A stretch of DNA of 11,874 bases from Acidobacteria bacterium RIFCSPHIGHO2_01_FULL_67_28 (lineage in GTDB: Bacteria > Acidobacteriota > Terriglobia > Acidiferrales > 2-02-FULL-67-57), in NCBI GenBank assembly GCA_001766965.1, contig MEKM01000021.1, positions 1 through 11,874 of the forward strand. The letters are read 5' to 3'. Shown here one piece after another: positions 1-5,427 of the stretch. A model generated the notes under the pieces. The model worked only from the letters and a program-made list of their open reading frames with translations, was not told the origin of the DNA and did no database searches. Numbering within the stretch: the stretch's first letter is position 1; each line of letters opens with the position of its first letter. The position numbers and the translations under genes were made by a program.

Positions 1-687
1 CAGCAGGAACACCACCGCCGCCAGAGACTGCCGCACGCTCAAGGCGAAGTTGACCACCGCCACCGTCAGGGGCGGCAGCGCGGCGTTCATCTCGGCGTAG
101 AGCTCGGCGAACTTGGGGATGACGTAGATGATGACGAAGCTCAACACCCCGGCCGCCACCACCATCAACAAGGCGGGATAGACCAAGGCGGTCAGCAGGC
201 GGCGGCGGACCGACCCGGTCACTTTCTGGTAGGCGATGTAGGAGTCGAGCACCCCGGCGAGGTTGCCGCTGCGCTCCCCGGCCAGCAGCGACGAGGTGTA
301 GACCGCGGGAAAGACGCCTTGTGCCTGGAAGGCTTCCGAGAGCGGAGCCCCACCGCGCACCCGCCCGCGGATTTCATCGAGCAGCGCGCGCAGGGCCGGC
401 CGGGCGGCGCGCTCGGCCAACAGGTCGAGCGCCTTCAGAATGGGCAGGCCCGCCCGAATCAGCGTGACGAACTGCTGGTTGAAGAGCAGGAAGTCGTTGC
501 CGGAGAGGCGCGGGCGGCGCGCGCGCCACTCCCAGGAAACCGCCGGCAGGGCGCGGTTGCGGGCAGAGTAGAGGAACAACCCTTTGTCGGCGAAGCGCTG
601 GCGCAGCTCGGCCTCCGAGCCCGCCGTCTCGACCTGCACCGAGACCTGGCCCCGGGCATCCCCCACTTTGCAGACGAATTCAGCCAT
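1..687 (-). CDS. Type II secretion / type IV pilus platform protein (GspF/PilC family), C-terminus cut by window edge
   Basis: The first 229 codons of an inner-membrane platform protein are visible; the frame is open to base 1. The ATG at 687 follows a GGGAG ribosome site. After a short N-terminal region (MAEFVCKV...) comes a GspF domain at about residues 65-185. It includes the family pattern of a glutamine-phenylalanine pair followed by an 'IRAGLP' turn, and a 'LLAGERSGNL' segment equivalent to the AGE-TG loop of PilC. A hydrophobic membrane segment follows near residues 170-195. Family members are about 400 residues long with two such domains, so roughly half is missing here. It is clearly diverged from the pilC at 8495-9706, which makes it a second paralogue. 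Its own system (a type II secretion operon or an accessory pilus) would lie to the left of the window. It starts 77 bp after the lolA-like gene and may have its own promoter. Confidence 0.88.
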   Translation of the reverse strand, partial: MAEFVCKVGDARGQVSVQVETAGSEAELRQRFADKGLFLYSARNRALPAVSWEWRARRPRLSGNDFLLFNQQFVTLIRAGLPILKALDLLAERAARPALRALLDEIRGRVRGGAPLSEAFQAQGVFPAVYTSSLLAGERSGNLAGVLDSYIAYQKVTGSVRRRLLTALVYPALLMVVAAGVLSFVIIYVIPKFAELYAEMNAALPPLTVAVVNFALSVRQSLAAVVFLL

Positions 688-714
688 GGGGCTCCCTACC
701 CCACCAATCCTGAA

Positions 715-723
715 AGTGTAGCA
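715..723 (-). promoter_or_regulatory. Possible extended -10 promoter for the GspF-like gene
   Basis: On the minus strand TGCTACACT fits an extended -10 element (TGn followed by TAnnnT). It lies about 28 bases upstream of the ATG at 687 and would give a leader of about 20 nt. The best -35 candidate, TTTCCT at 18 bp spacing, is poor. The gap after the lolA-like gene (77 bp) is longer than the gaps within the preceding four-gene unit, which fits a new transcription unit. This is a weak call. Confidence 0.3.
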
Positions 724-764
724 CCGCAGCGGGCGCGAAGGAAAGTCGAAGGCCGTCCAGAAGC

Positions 765-1421
765 CTAGGAAGGGCCCTCGTCCAGCCAGGCGGTGCCGGG
801 GGGCACGGCGAGGCGGAAGAGCTCGGGGTCGAGCGGCGGATTCTCGCGCCAGCGGCGGAAATGAAACTCCATGAGGCTGCCGTCGCGCTGGCGGATCTCG
901 ATGCGGAGGACCTGGTAGGCCTCGTTGAGGTCGAGCCAGACTTCCTCGAAGGCCTGCTTCTCGGATTTGGCGCGGCCCCGAAGCTGCCAGCGGGCCGGCT
1001 CTTCCGGCCGGTGGATGCGCACGAGTTCGAGGTCGCGCAAGACCCGCTCCAAGTCCACGCGGCCGAGAAGCAAGGCGAAGGTGGCCTGCCAGTCGGGCGC
1101 CTGCTTGAGCGATTGGCGGCGCACCTGCTGCTCCTCGGGAACGTAGAAGTAGGCGTACTCACCGTCCGCCAGGAAAAGTTTCTTTTCCGGCGACTCGTAC
1201 TCCCAGCGCATGCGGCCGGGCTTCTGGAAGTAGACCCGGCCGGACTCGACCAGTGTGGTCGAGCCCAGGGTGTAGCGCTGGATGAAATCGGCTTCGAGAG
1301 TCCGCGTCTGGTTGTAGCGGCGCTCGACGGCGCGCACGACGTCCTTGACCGCCGGCTCGGCGGCCCTCAACGCCAAGCCGAGGAAGCAGAGCCCGGCGAC
1401 TGCGAACGCGGCTCGTCTCAC
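765..1421 (-). CDS. lolA: LolA-like outer-membrane lipoprotein carrier protein
   Basis: This 218-residue protein has an N-terminal signal peptide (RR, then a hydrophobic run to about residue 20 ending ALRAAE), so it should be periplasmic. The mature part shows the LolA pattern: a long helix with 'LEADFIQRYTLG' at residues 42-53, then 'GRVYFQKPGRMRWEYESP' at 61-78, which is the Arg-Trp-containing beta-strand region typical of LolA. The length is close to the family's usual 200-210. LolA shuttles lipoproteins from the LolCDE ABC transporter to the outer membrane. Here the neighbours are an ABC-2 exporter, not LolCDE, so the cargo may be different. The start is GTG at 1421; its GTGA overlaps the TGA of the upstream TPR gene by 4 bp, indicating translational coupling. 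The family is fairly sure; a role as the general LolA of the cell is not. Confidence 0.82.
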   Translation of the reverse strand: MRRAAFAVAGLCFLGLALRAAEPAVKDVVRAVERRYNQTRTLEADFIQRYTLGSTTLVESGRVYFQKPGRMRWEYESPEKKLFLADGEYAYFYVPEEQQVRRQSLKQAPDWQATFALLLGRVDLERVLRDLELVRIHRPEEPARWQLRGRAKSEKQAFEEVWLDLNEAYQVLRIEIRQRDGSLMEFHFRRWRENPPLDPELFRLAVPPGTAWLDEGPS

Positions 1422-2308
1422 GGCTCACGGCCCCGGGTGGAAGTGGTGATGGGGCTCTGCGGGTCGAGGCGGACGCGGCCGTCGGCGCCGAGGCGATAGG
1501 GGAAGCCGGCCGGGTCGAGCGGCAAGCCCCGCAACACCCCGGCCGCGACCAGGGGCTCGAAAGAAGCCGCCGGTTGGCCGGTGGTGCGCTGGTAGCGGGC
1601 GAGCAGCGCTTCCAGGAACTCGATGTCGAAGTCAGCCTGAAGCCCGTAGATGTGGTCGCGGGCGTTCTTGCGGATGTAGGGGTTGTCGGTGCTCTTGTAC
1701 AGCTCGTTCCACAGGAACATCGCCCAGCGGCGGTCGCCGCCTTCGGCAGCGATGCGGGCGGCCATGACTTTCATCCAGGGGCCGGCCTGCGGGTTCTTGG
1801 CGCCCTCGGCGAAGGCCGCGGCGGCGCGGGGGTAATCCTTCAAGCCGCGGTAGTAGAGGAAGCCCAGGTCGTACCAGAAGTACCAGTAGTCGGGGTTGTG
1901 GCGGATGCCCTTCTGAATGAGCGTAATCGCCTGGTCGGCCCGGCCGGCACCGTGCGGGGGCGGCTCGGAGAGGAAGATGGCGCCGAAGCGGTAGGCGATC
2001 TTGAGCTCGGGGTCGAGCGTGGTGGTGATGTCGAGCAAGGGGTAGAGAAGCGGGTACTGGCGCACCGTACCCATATGCTGGCGGCCGTAGTGCTGCACGG
2101 CGCGGGTCCAGTAGAGGCAGGCGAGCAGGCCGTCGTAGCCCATCGCCAGCCGCTTCACCCACTCCGGAGAGGAAAGATAAAGGAGCTGCCCGCCGCTGGC
2201 AAACTCGGCCAGCGTAGCGTCCACTCTGTGCTGCACGCCCACCAGGACGTAGCCGCCCACCAGACCCACCAGAAGGACCATCGGGAGCCAGCGGCGCGCG
2301 GGGATCAT
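1418..2308 (-). CDS. Membrane-anchored TPR-like protein of the pilus-linked ABC operon
   Basis: The 296-residue product has one N-terminal membrane segment (about residues 8-27) after a short basic start, so most of it should lie in the periplasm. Residues 85-245 are helical and rich in Tyr, Trp and Ala. They read like degenerate tetratricopeptide repeats; the clearest unit is 'HNPDYWYFWYDLGFLYYRGL' at 137-156 followed by 'DYPRAAAAFAEGAKNP' at 158-173. A C-terminal tail holds 'LPLDPAGFPYRL' (262-273) and 'DPQSP' (282-286). The gene starts 4 bp after the permease stop and overlaps the lolA-like start by 4 bp, so it is co-translated with both. I infer a scaffold or adaptor between the ABC transporter and periplasmic partners. 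Its position parallels the pilGHI region of Myxococcus, but I cannot claim orthology to PilG. No enzymatic motif is visible. Confidence 0.72.
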   Translation of the reverse strand: MIPARRWLPMVLLVGLVGGYVLVGVQHRVDATLAEFASGGQLLYLSSPEWVKRLAMGYDGLLACLYWTRAVQHYGRQHMGTVRQYPLLYPLLDITTTLDPELKIAYRFGAIFLSEPPPHGAGRADQAITLIQKGIRHNPDYWYFWYDLGFLYYRGLKDYPRAAAAFAEGAKNPQAGPWMKVMAARIAAEGGDRRWAMFLWNELYKSTDNPYIRKNARDHIYGLQADFDIEFLEALLARYQRTTGQPAASFEPLVAAGVLRGLPLDPAGFPYRLGADGRVRLDPQSPITTSTRGREP

Positions 2309-2312
2309 GGGG

Positions 2313-3089
2313 CTATTTCAAGTTGCGATTCTGGAAAATCAAGGCGCTGGCGGCCAGCACCAGACCGATGTAGAGCGCGGCGTAGGCGGTGTTCTGCCAG
2401 AGGAGCGCGGCCGGAACCGGGTGTCCCTGGGCGACGCCGGCGATGACGTTGAAGTTGCGGAAGTTGGGAACCGCGTAGTAGACGGCGTCGCCGGCCATCT
2501 TCACCCAGGGCAACTCCACCATGCGCCCCAACTCCCGCAGGTCGTCCGCCAGGCTGCCGCCGATGAAGAGTCCGAAAGTAAACGCTGCCGAAAGCACCGG
2601 CGAGGAAAAACAGGAGAAGAAGAGCGCGAGCGCCGTCGCCAGCAGCAGCGCCAAGAAGATGAAGTAGAGCGCCGCCAGCAAGCTGGGGTCGGGGAGCGAA
2701 ATCCTCCGCTGGACATACCAGAGCGCCAGGAAGAAGCCGACGGCCATCAGCGCCGTGTTCACCAGCAGGGTCAAGCCCAGGCCGCAGAACTTGCCCAGGA
2801 TGAACTCCCCGCGGCGCACCGGCTTGGCCAGCAGGACGTAGAGCGTGCGCTGGTCCATCTCCTTGTAGACCAGGCCGATGCCGATGAAGATGGCGATGGC
2901 CAGACCGAAGAATGTGACCGCCGCCAGGCCCAGGTTGACGACAATCAAGCTCTCGACGCCGATCGAGATCTGGCCGAAGAGGATGGCGGTGCCCATCAGC
3001 AGCAGCGCGAAGACGATGAGGTTGTAGAGGACACGGTCGCGGACCGCTTCCCGGAAGGTATTCAGGGCGATGGCGGCGACGCGCTGCAT
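2313..3089 (-). CDS. ABC-2 type transporter permease
   Basis: This 258-residue, very hydrophobic protein has about six membrane segments (near residues 20-40, 50-75, 101-125, 136-160, 163-182 and 233-253). Between the second and third lies a cytoplasmic motif, 'KEMDQRTLYVLLAKPVRR' at 76-93 leading into 'GEFILGK'. This is the ATPase-contacting loop typical of ABC-2/NosY-type permeases. The N-terminus 'ALNTFREAVRDRVLYNL' is also typical of that family. ABC-2 permeases usually move polysaccharides, lipids, peptides or drugs outward. The ATPase gene lies directly upstream (4-bp gap) and the TPR gene directly downstream (4-bp gap), so the permease works with that ATPase, probably as a homodimer because no second permease gene is present. 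Substrate unknown. Confidence 0.88.
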   Translation of the reverse strand: MQRVAAIALNTFREAVRDRVLYNLIVFALLLMGTAILFGQISIGVESLIVVNLGLAAVTFFGLAIAIFIGIGLVYKEMDQRTLYVLLAKPVRRGEFILGKFCGLGLTLLVNTALMAVGFFLALWYVQRRISLPDPSLLAALYFIFLALLLATALALFFSCFSSPVLSAAFTFGLFIGGSLADDLRELGRMVELPWVKMAGDAVYYAVPNFRNFNVIAGVAQGHPVPAALLWQNTAYAALYIGLVLAASALIFQNRNLK

Positions 3090-3093
3090 CGGA

Positions 3094-4062
3094 CTAGACT
3101 CCTCCGGTCAGCTCGGGCACTTTTTCCGTCCCGAACTCTTCATAAAAGTAGTCTTCCAGGGAGGCGCGCACCGGGTTCACCGCCAGCAGGCGGCCGCCCT
3201 GGGCGCGGATGCAGTCGAGGACGGCGTAGAGCTTCTCATCGGCGACGGTGAGCGTGAGCTTGTCGCCTGCGGCCCGGACGCCGTCGGCGAGCGCGCGCAA
3301 GGCCTCGGCCAGGGCGGGTGTGGGCTGTCCCACCAGGACTTCGCTGGCCTTCACCTTGATCTTGAGAATCTCGTCGAGCGCTCCCAGGCCGTGCAGGTGG
3401 CCGCGGTTCAGGATGGCCACGCGGTCGCAGAGCGATTCCGCATCCGGCAGGACGTGGGTGGAGAAACAAACCGTCTTGCCCGCGGCCCGCAGGCGGAGGA
3501 TGAGGTCGCGGACTTCGCGCCGGCCGACCGGGTCCAAGCCCAGCATGGGCTCGTCCAGGAAAATCAGCTCCGGGTCGTTGATGAGAGCCTGGGCGAGACC
3601 CACGCGTTGCAGCATGCCGCGGGAAAAGAAGCGCAGGGCCACATCGGCGGCCTCAACCAGGCCGACCTGCGCCAGCAGCTCGCCCACCCGGCGGCGCCGC
3701 TCGGCCTTCGCCTGGCCGAAGAGCTGCGCGCAGTAGTCGAGGAATTCCCGCCCGGTGAGGTACTGGTAGAAGTAGGGCGCCTCGGGCAGATAGCCGAGGC
3801 GGCGGTGGACCTCGACGTCGGTGAAGGGCCGGCCAAGGAGTTGCGCCGTGCCCGCGGTGGGGTAGATGAGGCGCATCAGGAGCTTCAGGGTCGTGGTCTT
3901 CCCCGCCCCGTTCGGCCCGAGCAGACCGAACACTTCGCCCGCCTCGACGGTCAGGGTCAGGTGATCGAGGGCGCGGTGGAGCCGCTTCCGCCAGAAGCCC
4001 CGCGGGTAGTCCTTGGTCAAGTCGGTGATTTCGATGGCAGGCACGGAACTCAAAACGCTCAA
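3094..4062 (-). CDS. ABC transporter ATP-binding protein (ABC-2/GldA-NatA type), pilus-linked
   Basis: This is a complete nucleotide-binding domain: Walker A GPNGAGKT at residues 49-56, 'GYLPEA' Q-loop region with Glu instead of Gln (90-95), signature FSRGMLQR (146-153), Walker B 'ELIFLDEP' (165-172), D-loop GLDP (175-178) and switch His203 in 'STHV'. The Glu in the Q-loop and the divergent signature are normal for this exporter subfamily. A C-terminal region of about 100 residues (220-322) follows, as in NatA/GldA-like proteins. It powers the permease encoded 4 bp downstream. The start is uncertain: the coordinate given uses TTG at 4062, but TTG at 4053 and GTG at 4044 (giving MPAIEITDL) are in frame, and none has a strong ribosome site. 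The position next to pilA recalls PilH of Myxococcus xanthus, an ABC ATPase needed for pilus biogenesis; orthology is inferred only from context. Confidence 0.92.
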   Translation of the reverse strand: MSVLSSVPAIEITDLTKDYPRGFWRKRLHRALDHLTLTVEAGEVFGLLGPNGAGKTTTLKLLMRLIYPTAGTAQLLGRPFTDVEVHRRLGYLPEAPYFYQYLTGREFLDYCAQLFGQAKAERRRRVGELLAQVGLVEAADVALRFFSRGMLQRVGLAQALINDPELIFLDEPMLGLDPVGRREVRDLILRLRAAGKTVCFSTHVLPDAESLCDRVAILNRGHLHGLGALDEILKIKVKASEVLVGQPTPALAEALRALADGVRAAGDKLTLTVADEKLYAVLDCIRAQGGRLLAVNPVRASLEDYFYEEFGTEKVPELTGGV

Positions 4063-4098
4063 CCAGGGTGTCGAAACAGCCTTACCTTACCACAGGCA

Positions 4099-4125
4099 CA
4101 CCCGACCCTGGCGACGGGTCGGGTG
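4099..4125 (-). promoter_or_regulatory. Perfect 10-bp hairpin between second pilin and ABC operon
   Basis: CACCCGACCC and GGGTCGGGTG form a perfect 10-bp GC-rich stem with a 7-nt loop, in the 87-bp gap between the second pilin stop and the ABC ATPase start. No T tract follows on either strand, so it is not a standard intrinsic terminator. On the minus strand a smaller TTTCG/CGAAA hairpin (4127-4140) precedes it. It may protect the 3' end of the pilin message, attenuate transcription into the ABC operon, or mark an RNA processing point. I see no convincing promoter for the ABC operon in this gap. Confidence 0.55.
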
Positions 4126-4149
4126 GTTTCGCAAACGAAAAACGTGCTC

Positions 4150-4638
4150 TTAGACGGTGGGGCTGCTGATGTCAGCGTCGCCGTCCGGGTCGTACCGGAT
4201 CACCATGCTCGAGTCCATGAAGAACCCGCGGATGCCGGTCTTGTTCTGCACCGAGGGCTGGGCTTCGAGCTCGAAGTCCGCGCCGGGCGCCCCCACGCAG
4301 TCGCCCGCTCCGTTGGTCAACGCGTAGGTGTACACGTAGCCCTGCTTGTTGAAGTTGTCGTTGGCCATCACGGCGTCGAGCAGGCCGGCGGCGGCCGGGG
4401 TGGGCGGCGTGCCCGGCCCCAGGCGCGTCAGGCTGTCGGGATACCCGCAAGTCCCATAGATGGAAGTGTAGGTGGCCAGGGCGGTGCCGATGGTCTTCAT
4501 GTTGCCCACGGTGGCCGATTCGTTGGCCGCCATGCGCGACTTCAACAGGTTGGGAATGGCGATGGCGGCGATGATGAGGATGATCGCCACCACGATCAGC
4601 AGCTCAATCAGCGAGAAACCTCGCGTGTTGCTTCTCAC
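4150..4638 (-). CDS. pilA: Second type IV pilin (PilA-like prepilin)
   Basis: This is a 162-residue prepilin. With the GTG start at 4638 the leader is MRSNTRG, cleaved before Phe8, with the required Glu at mature position 5 (FSLIE). A 34-residue stretch (8-41) forms the N-terminal helix and is identical to that of the upstream pilin. The globular part holds two cysteines, C64 and C114, which may form a disulfide, and ends in 'TGIRGFFMDSSMVIRYDPDG'. An in-frame ATG at 4701 would add 21 residues, but it abuts the intrinsic terminator and would give an odd Pro-rich leader. The GTG has a good ribosome site (GGAGGGAG), so I prefer it. The gene lies 78 bp after the first pilin and behind a strong terminator, so it is probably expressed at a lower level by read-through or from an unseen promoter. 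It could be a minor or alternative major pilin. Confidence 0.9.
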   Translation of the reverse strand: MRSNTRGFSLIELLIVVAIILIIAAIAIPNLLKSRMAANESATVGNMKTIGTALATYTSIYGTCGYPDSLTRLGPGTPPTPAAAGLLDAVMANDNFNKQGYVYTYALTNGAGDCVGAPGADFELEAQPSVQNKTGIRGFFMDSSMVIRYDPDGDADISSPTV

Positions 4639-4640
4639 GG

Positions 4641-4648
4641 CTCCCTCC
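4641..4648 (-). promoter_or_regulatory. Ribosome binding site that fixes the second pilin start
   Basis: GGAGGGAG lies 2 nt before the GTG at 4638, with the GGAGG core 5 nt away. It supports GTG as the start instead of the in-frame ATG at 4701. The same eight bases are the reverse complement of CTCCCTCC (4667-4674) in the 3' arm of the adjacent terminator, so the site could be masked by alternative pairing. Confidence 0.75.
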
Positions 4649-4657
4649 ACGGCGGAC

Positions 4658-4694
4658 AAAAAAGGAGGAGGGAGTTTGTACGCTCCCTCCTCCT
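4658..4694 (-). terminator. Strong intrinsic terminator between the two pilin genes
   Basis: On the minus strand AGGAGGAGGGAG (4694-4683), an 8-nt loop and CTCCCTCCTCCT (4674-4663) form a perfect 12-bp stem. A run of T follows immediately (4663-4658). This is a textbook rho-independent terminator for the first pilin gene, starting 22 bp after its stop codon. It lies in the path of transcription to the second pilin, so it should set a steep drop in message between the two. Confidence 0.92.
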
Positions 4695-4703
4695 GGTTCA
4701 TAG

Positions 4704-4729
4704 GAACCCGTCTCGGTTAGAGCGGGTTC
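4704..4729 (-). repeat. Hairpin spanning the first pilin stop codon
   Basis: GAACCCG (4704-4710) and CGGGTTC (4723-4729) pair over 7 bp. An inner CTC/GAG (4712-4714 with 4720-4722) adds 3 bp across a one-base bulge, leaving a 5-nt loop. The TAA stop (4719-4717) falls in the loop. Together with the terminator just downstream it forms a tandem-hairpin 3' end, which may slow 3' decay of the pilin message. Confidence 0.5.
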
Positions 4730-5220
4730 GTCATCCCCGCAGCTTCGGCTGAGGTCGTGCCCTCGTAGATGACGGCGCTCGCATCGGTGAAGAAGTAGCG
4801 AATGCCGGTCTTGGTGGGCACCGACGGTGCGGCAGAGACGGTGTAGTCACCACCGGGATCCGGGGGCGCAGCGGCCGGGCAAGCGCCGCTACCCGCGGTC
4901 ATCGCATAGGCGAAGTTGTACCCGCTCTTGGAGAACGCGTCGTTCGCCATGGTCGGGTCGAGCAAGCCCGCCGCCGAGCAATCGGTCGTCCCCACCACGG
5001 TGGCCAACTGGACCAAGCTGACCGGGAAGCCACTGTCGGGGTAAGTCGACGCATACGTCACCAGCGAGGTGTTAATCGTGCGCAGTGAGCCCACTGCGGA
5101 CGACTCGTTGGCCGCCATGCGCGACTTCAACAGGTTCGGGATAGCGATCGCGGCGATGATCAGGATGATCGCCACCACGATGAGCAACTCGATCAATGAG
5201 AAGCCCTTCTGCCGATTCAT
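4717..5220 (-). CDS. pilA: Major type IV pilin precursor PilA
   Basis: The 167-residue prepilin has the leader MNRQKG, cleaved before Phe7 by a PilD-type peptidase, then FSLIELLIVV with Glu at mature position 5. A hydrophobic helix to about residue 32 both anchors the subunit in the inner membrane and packs the fibre core. The globular domain has cysteines C81 and C114 and ends with 'TGIRYFFTDASAVIYEG'. The ATG has a clear ribosome site (AAGGAGA). The gene is preceded by a sigma-54 promoter and the pilS-pilR pair, and followed by a strong terminator, as expected for the main pilin. The pilin type resembles those I know from Acidobacteriota. It shares residues 7-40 exactly with the second pilin. 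Confidence 0.95.
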   Translation of the reverse strand: MNRQKGFSLIELLIVVAIILIIAAIAIPNLLKSRMAANESSAVGSLRTINTSLVTYASTYPDSGFPVSLVQLATVVGTTDCSAAGLLDPTMANDAFSKSGYNFAYAMTAGSGACPAAAPPDPGGDYTVSAAPSVPTKTGIRYFFTDASAVIYEGTTSAEAAGMTNPL

Positions 5221-5242
5221 AGTTTCTCCTTGGTACTAGGAT

Positions 5243-5274
5243 CCGAGAAGCGAACGGTCAAACCCCGCTTCCGG
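5243..5274 (-). promoter_or_regulatory. Stem-loop at the 5' end of the pilA leader
   Basis: On the minus strand CCGGAAGCG (5274-5266) pairs with CGCTTC-T-CGG (5252-5243) as 9 bp with one bulged T and a 13-nt loop. It begins only a couple of bases after the transcription start predicted from the sigma-54 promoter (about 5275-5278). It ends 12 nt before the ribosome site. Such a 5'-terminal stem-loop commonly shields abundant messages from decay; that role is inferred here. Confidence 0.45.
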
Positions 5275-5286
5275 TACTTGCTTTAG

Positions 5287-5302
5287 TGCACTTGAGGTTC
5301 CA
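5287..5302 (-). promoter_or_regulatory. Sigma-54 (-24/-12) promoter of pilA
   Basis: Minus strand TGGAACCTCAAGTGCA matches the sigma-54 consensus TGGCACN5TTGCA. The GG and GC dinucleotides are 10 bp apart, the invariant spacing, and 4 of the 5 remaining strongly conserved positions also fit (mismatches: A for the C after GG, and G for the first T of TTGC). Transcription would start near 5275-5278, giving a leader of about 55 nt before pilA. PilR, encoded just upstream, carries the sigma-54-contacting GAFTGA motif, so the activator and its probable target promoter are adjacent. Confidence 0.82.
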
Positions 5303-5369
5303 TCGCGAAACGGGAGACGTAAGTTACTGATTCCTTGAGTCTACTTCAAGAACAATCCAACCCGCATGG

Positions 5370-5427
5370 GAGGGGAATGACAAAACTTGACTGGCTGCCC
5401 CTGACGCAGAATGTCGTTTTCCCTCTC
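5370..5427 (-). repeat. Imperfect inverted repeat between pilR and the pilA promoter
   Basis: GAGGGGAATGACA (5370-5382) matches the reverse complement of TGTCGTTTTCCCTCTC (5412-5427) at 12 of its 13 bases, with three extra bases in the second arm. It lies about 70-125 bp upstream of the -24 element, where sigma-54 activators usually bind, and touches the pilR stop codon. It could be a PilR binding region or a weak 3' hairpin for pilR; no T tract follows. The rest of the 205-bp gap between pilR and pilA holds the sigma-54 promoter and the leader. Confidence 0.35.

Noticed and set aside
3094..4062. Non-canonical Q-loop (Glu) and signature motif as signs of a degenerate ATPase
   Set aside because: GYLPE and F/YS-x-GM-xQR forms are normal in the GldA/NatA-type exporter subfamily, and Walker A, Walker B and the switch His are intact.
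4099..4140. Hairpins after the second pilin as an intrinsic terminator
   Set aside because: No T run follows the stem on either strand; the only T-rich stretch on the minus strand lies upstream of the stem.
4639..4701. Upstream ATG at 4701 as start of the second pilin
   Set aside because: It would give an unusual 28-residue prepilin leader, abuts the terminator stem at 4694, and is less well placed than the GTG at 4638 with its GGAGGGAG site and normal 7-residue leader.
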